Positions 5,968 to 6,092 of a stretch of DNA of 6,092 nt are shown here, piece after piece. The position numbers were made by a program, and so were the translations under genes. Numbering within the stretch: the stretch's first letter is position 1; every line of letters begins with the position of its first letter. The notes under the pieces are model-generated. The model worked only from the letters and a program-made list of their open reading frames with translations. It did no database searches and was not told the DNA's origin. Source of the stretch: an uncultured cyanobacterium (lineage in GTDB: Bacteria > Cyanobacteriota > Cyanobacteriia > Pseudanabaenales > Pseudanabaenaceae); contig CAIJEA010000163.1 of NCBI GenBank assembly GCA_903819605.1, forward strand, positions 1 through 6,092. The letters run 5' to 3'.

Positions 5968-6092
5968 ATGAGTTTATGGTTTAAAGGAATAAATTGGGAT
6001 CAAAAAGATAATGAAAGTGGTTGGGAATATGTATTGCCGGATGGTAATGGTTCATTGGATAAATTTAGTGATGCTTATTATATAAAATTTGA
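5968..6092 (+). CDS. Start of an unrecognised protein, cut by the right edge
   Basis: An ATG one base after the helicase stop opens a frame that stays open to the window end (41 codons). It begins MSLWFKGINWDQKDNESGWE and continues YVLPDGNGSLDKFSDAYYIK. It is rich in aromatic, Asp, Gly and Asn residues, clearly protein-like, and in a different frame from the helicase; it does not resemble helicase motifs V or VI. There is no Shine-Dalgarno of its own, so translation would depend on coupling to the helicase stop. It may be a third operon member or the gene brought next to the broken helicase by a rearrangement. The family is not recognised. Confidence 0.6.
   Translation, partial: MSLWFKGINWDQKDNESGWEYVLPDGNGSLDKFSDAYYIKF

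Noticed and set aside
5930..6092. Simple frameshift as the cause of the helicase end
   Set aside because: None of the three forward frames after the stop shows motif V or VI; the only open frame encodes an unrelated sequence, so a rearrangement or true end is more likely.

Overview
The window is almost certainly cyanobacterial. The left part carries three copies of the octamer GCGATCGC, the HIP1 repeat that is over-represented in many cyanobacterial genomes, at 983, 1118 and 1245. The coding style and AT-leaning composition fit a filamentous or Pseudanabaena-like cyanobacterium, but the genus cannot be fixed from sequence alone. No rRNA, tRNA, transposase or CRISPR array was seen.

Left part (1 to about 1760), minus strand: a tandem series of small genes, read right to left. 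They are an unknown 150-residue protein (1264-1716), a one-pass membrane protein ending in a Rho-N/SAP-like helical domain (748-1161), an unknown 151-residue protein with a pentapeptide-repeat linker (149-604), and the start of another gene running off the left edge (1-77). Each of the three complete genes has a purine-rich Shine-Dalgarno sequence. Each is followed downstream by a long perfect inverted repeat without a U-tract (arms at 1210/1256, 693/727 and 100/129).

Middle part (about 1760 to 2760): about 1 kb that is poorly coding. It holds a possible 82-residue minus-strand ORF (2104-2352), a minus-strand stretch that looks like a decayed gene with an in-frame stop (2439-2723), several small palindromes, and a plausible plus-strand promoter (2712-2739).

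Right part (2760 to 6092), plus strand: a two-gene operon resembling an antiphage nuclease-helicase pair. The first gene encodes a PD-(D/E)XK-type nuclease (E63, D117/D118, E137-A-K139) with an apparent extra C-terminal domain that looks like the end of cyanobacterial DNA polymerase III tau/DnaX. The second gene overlaps it by 14 bases and encodes a superfamily 2 DEAH helicase. The arrangement is most like Hachiman (HamA nuclease plus HamB helicase), in which the helicase is thought to guard genome integrity and hold the nuclease in check.

Two things suggest that this copy is degenerate or rearranged. The nuclease reading frame continues 37 codons upstream of its first usable start (a TTG) with no ATG, GTG or TTG. 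The helicase stops right after a 'VHHGKMPGLMARLL' stretch, before motifs V and VI, at an AT-rich patch with a short direct repeat. One base after the helicase stop, a new unrecognised ORF starts and runs off the right edge. Either the operon was broken at this point or it has been rebuilt with a different third component.
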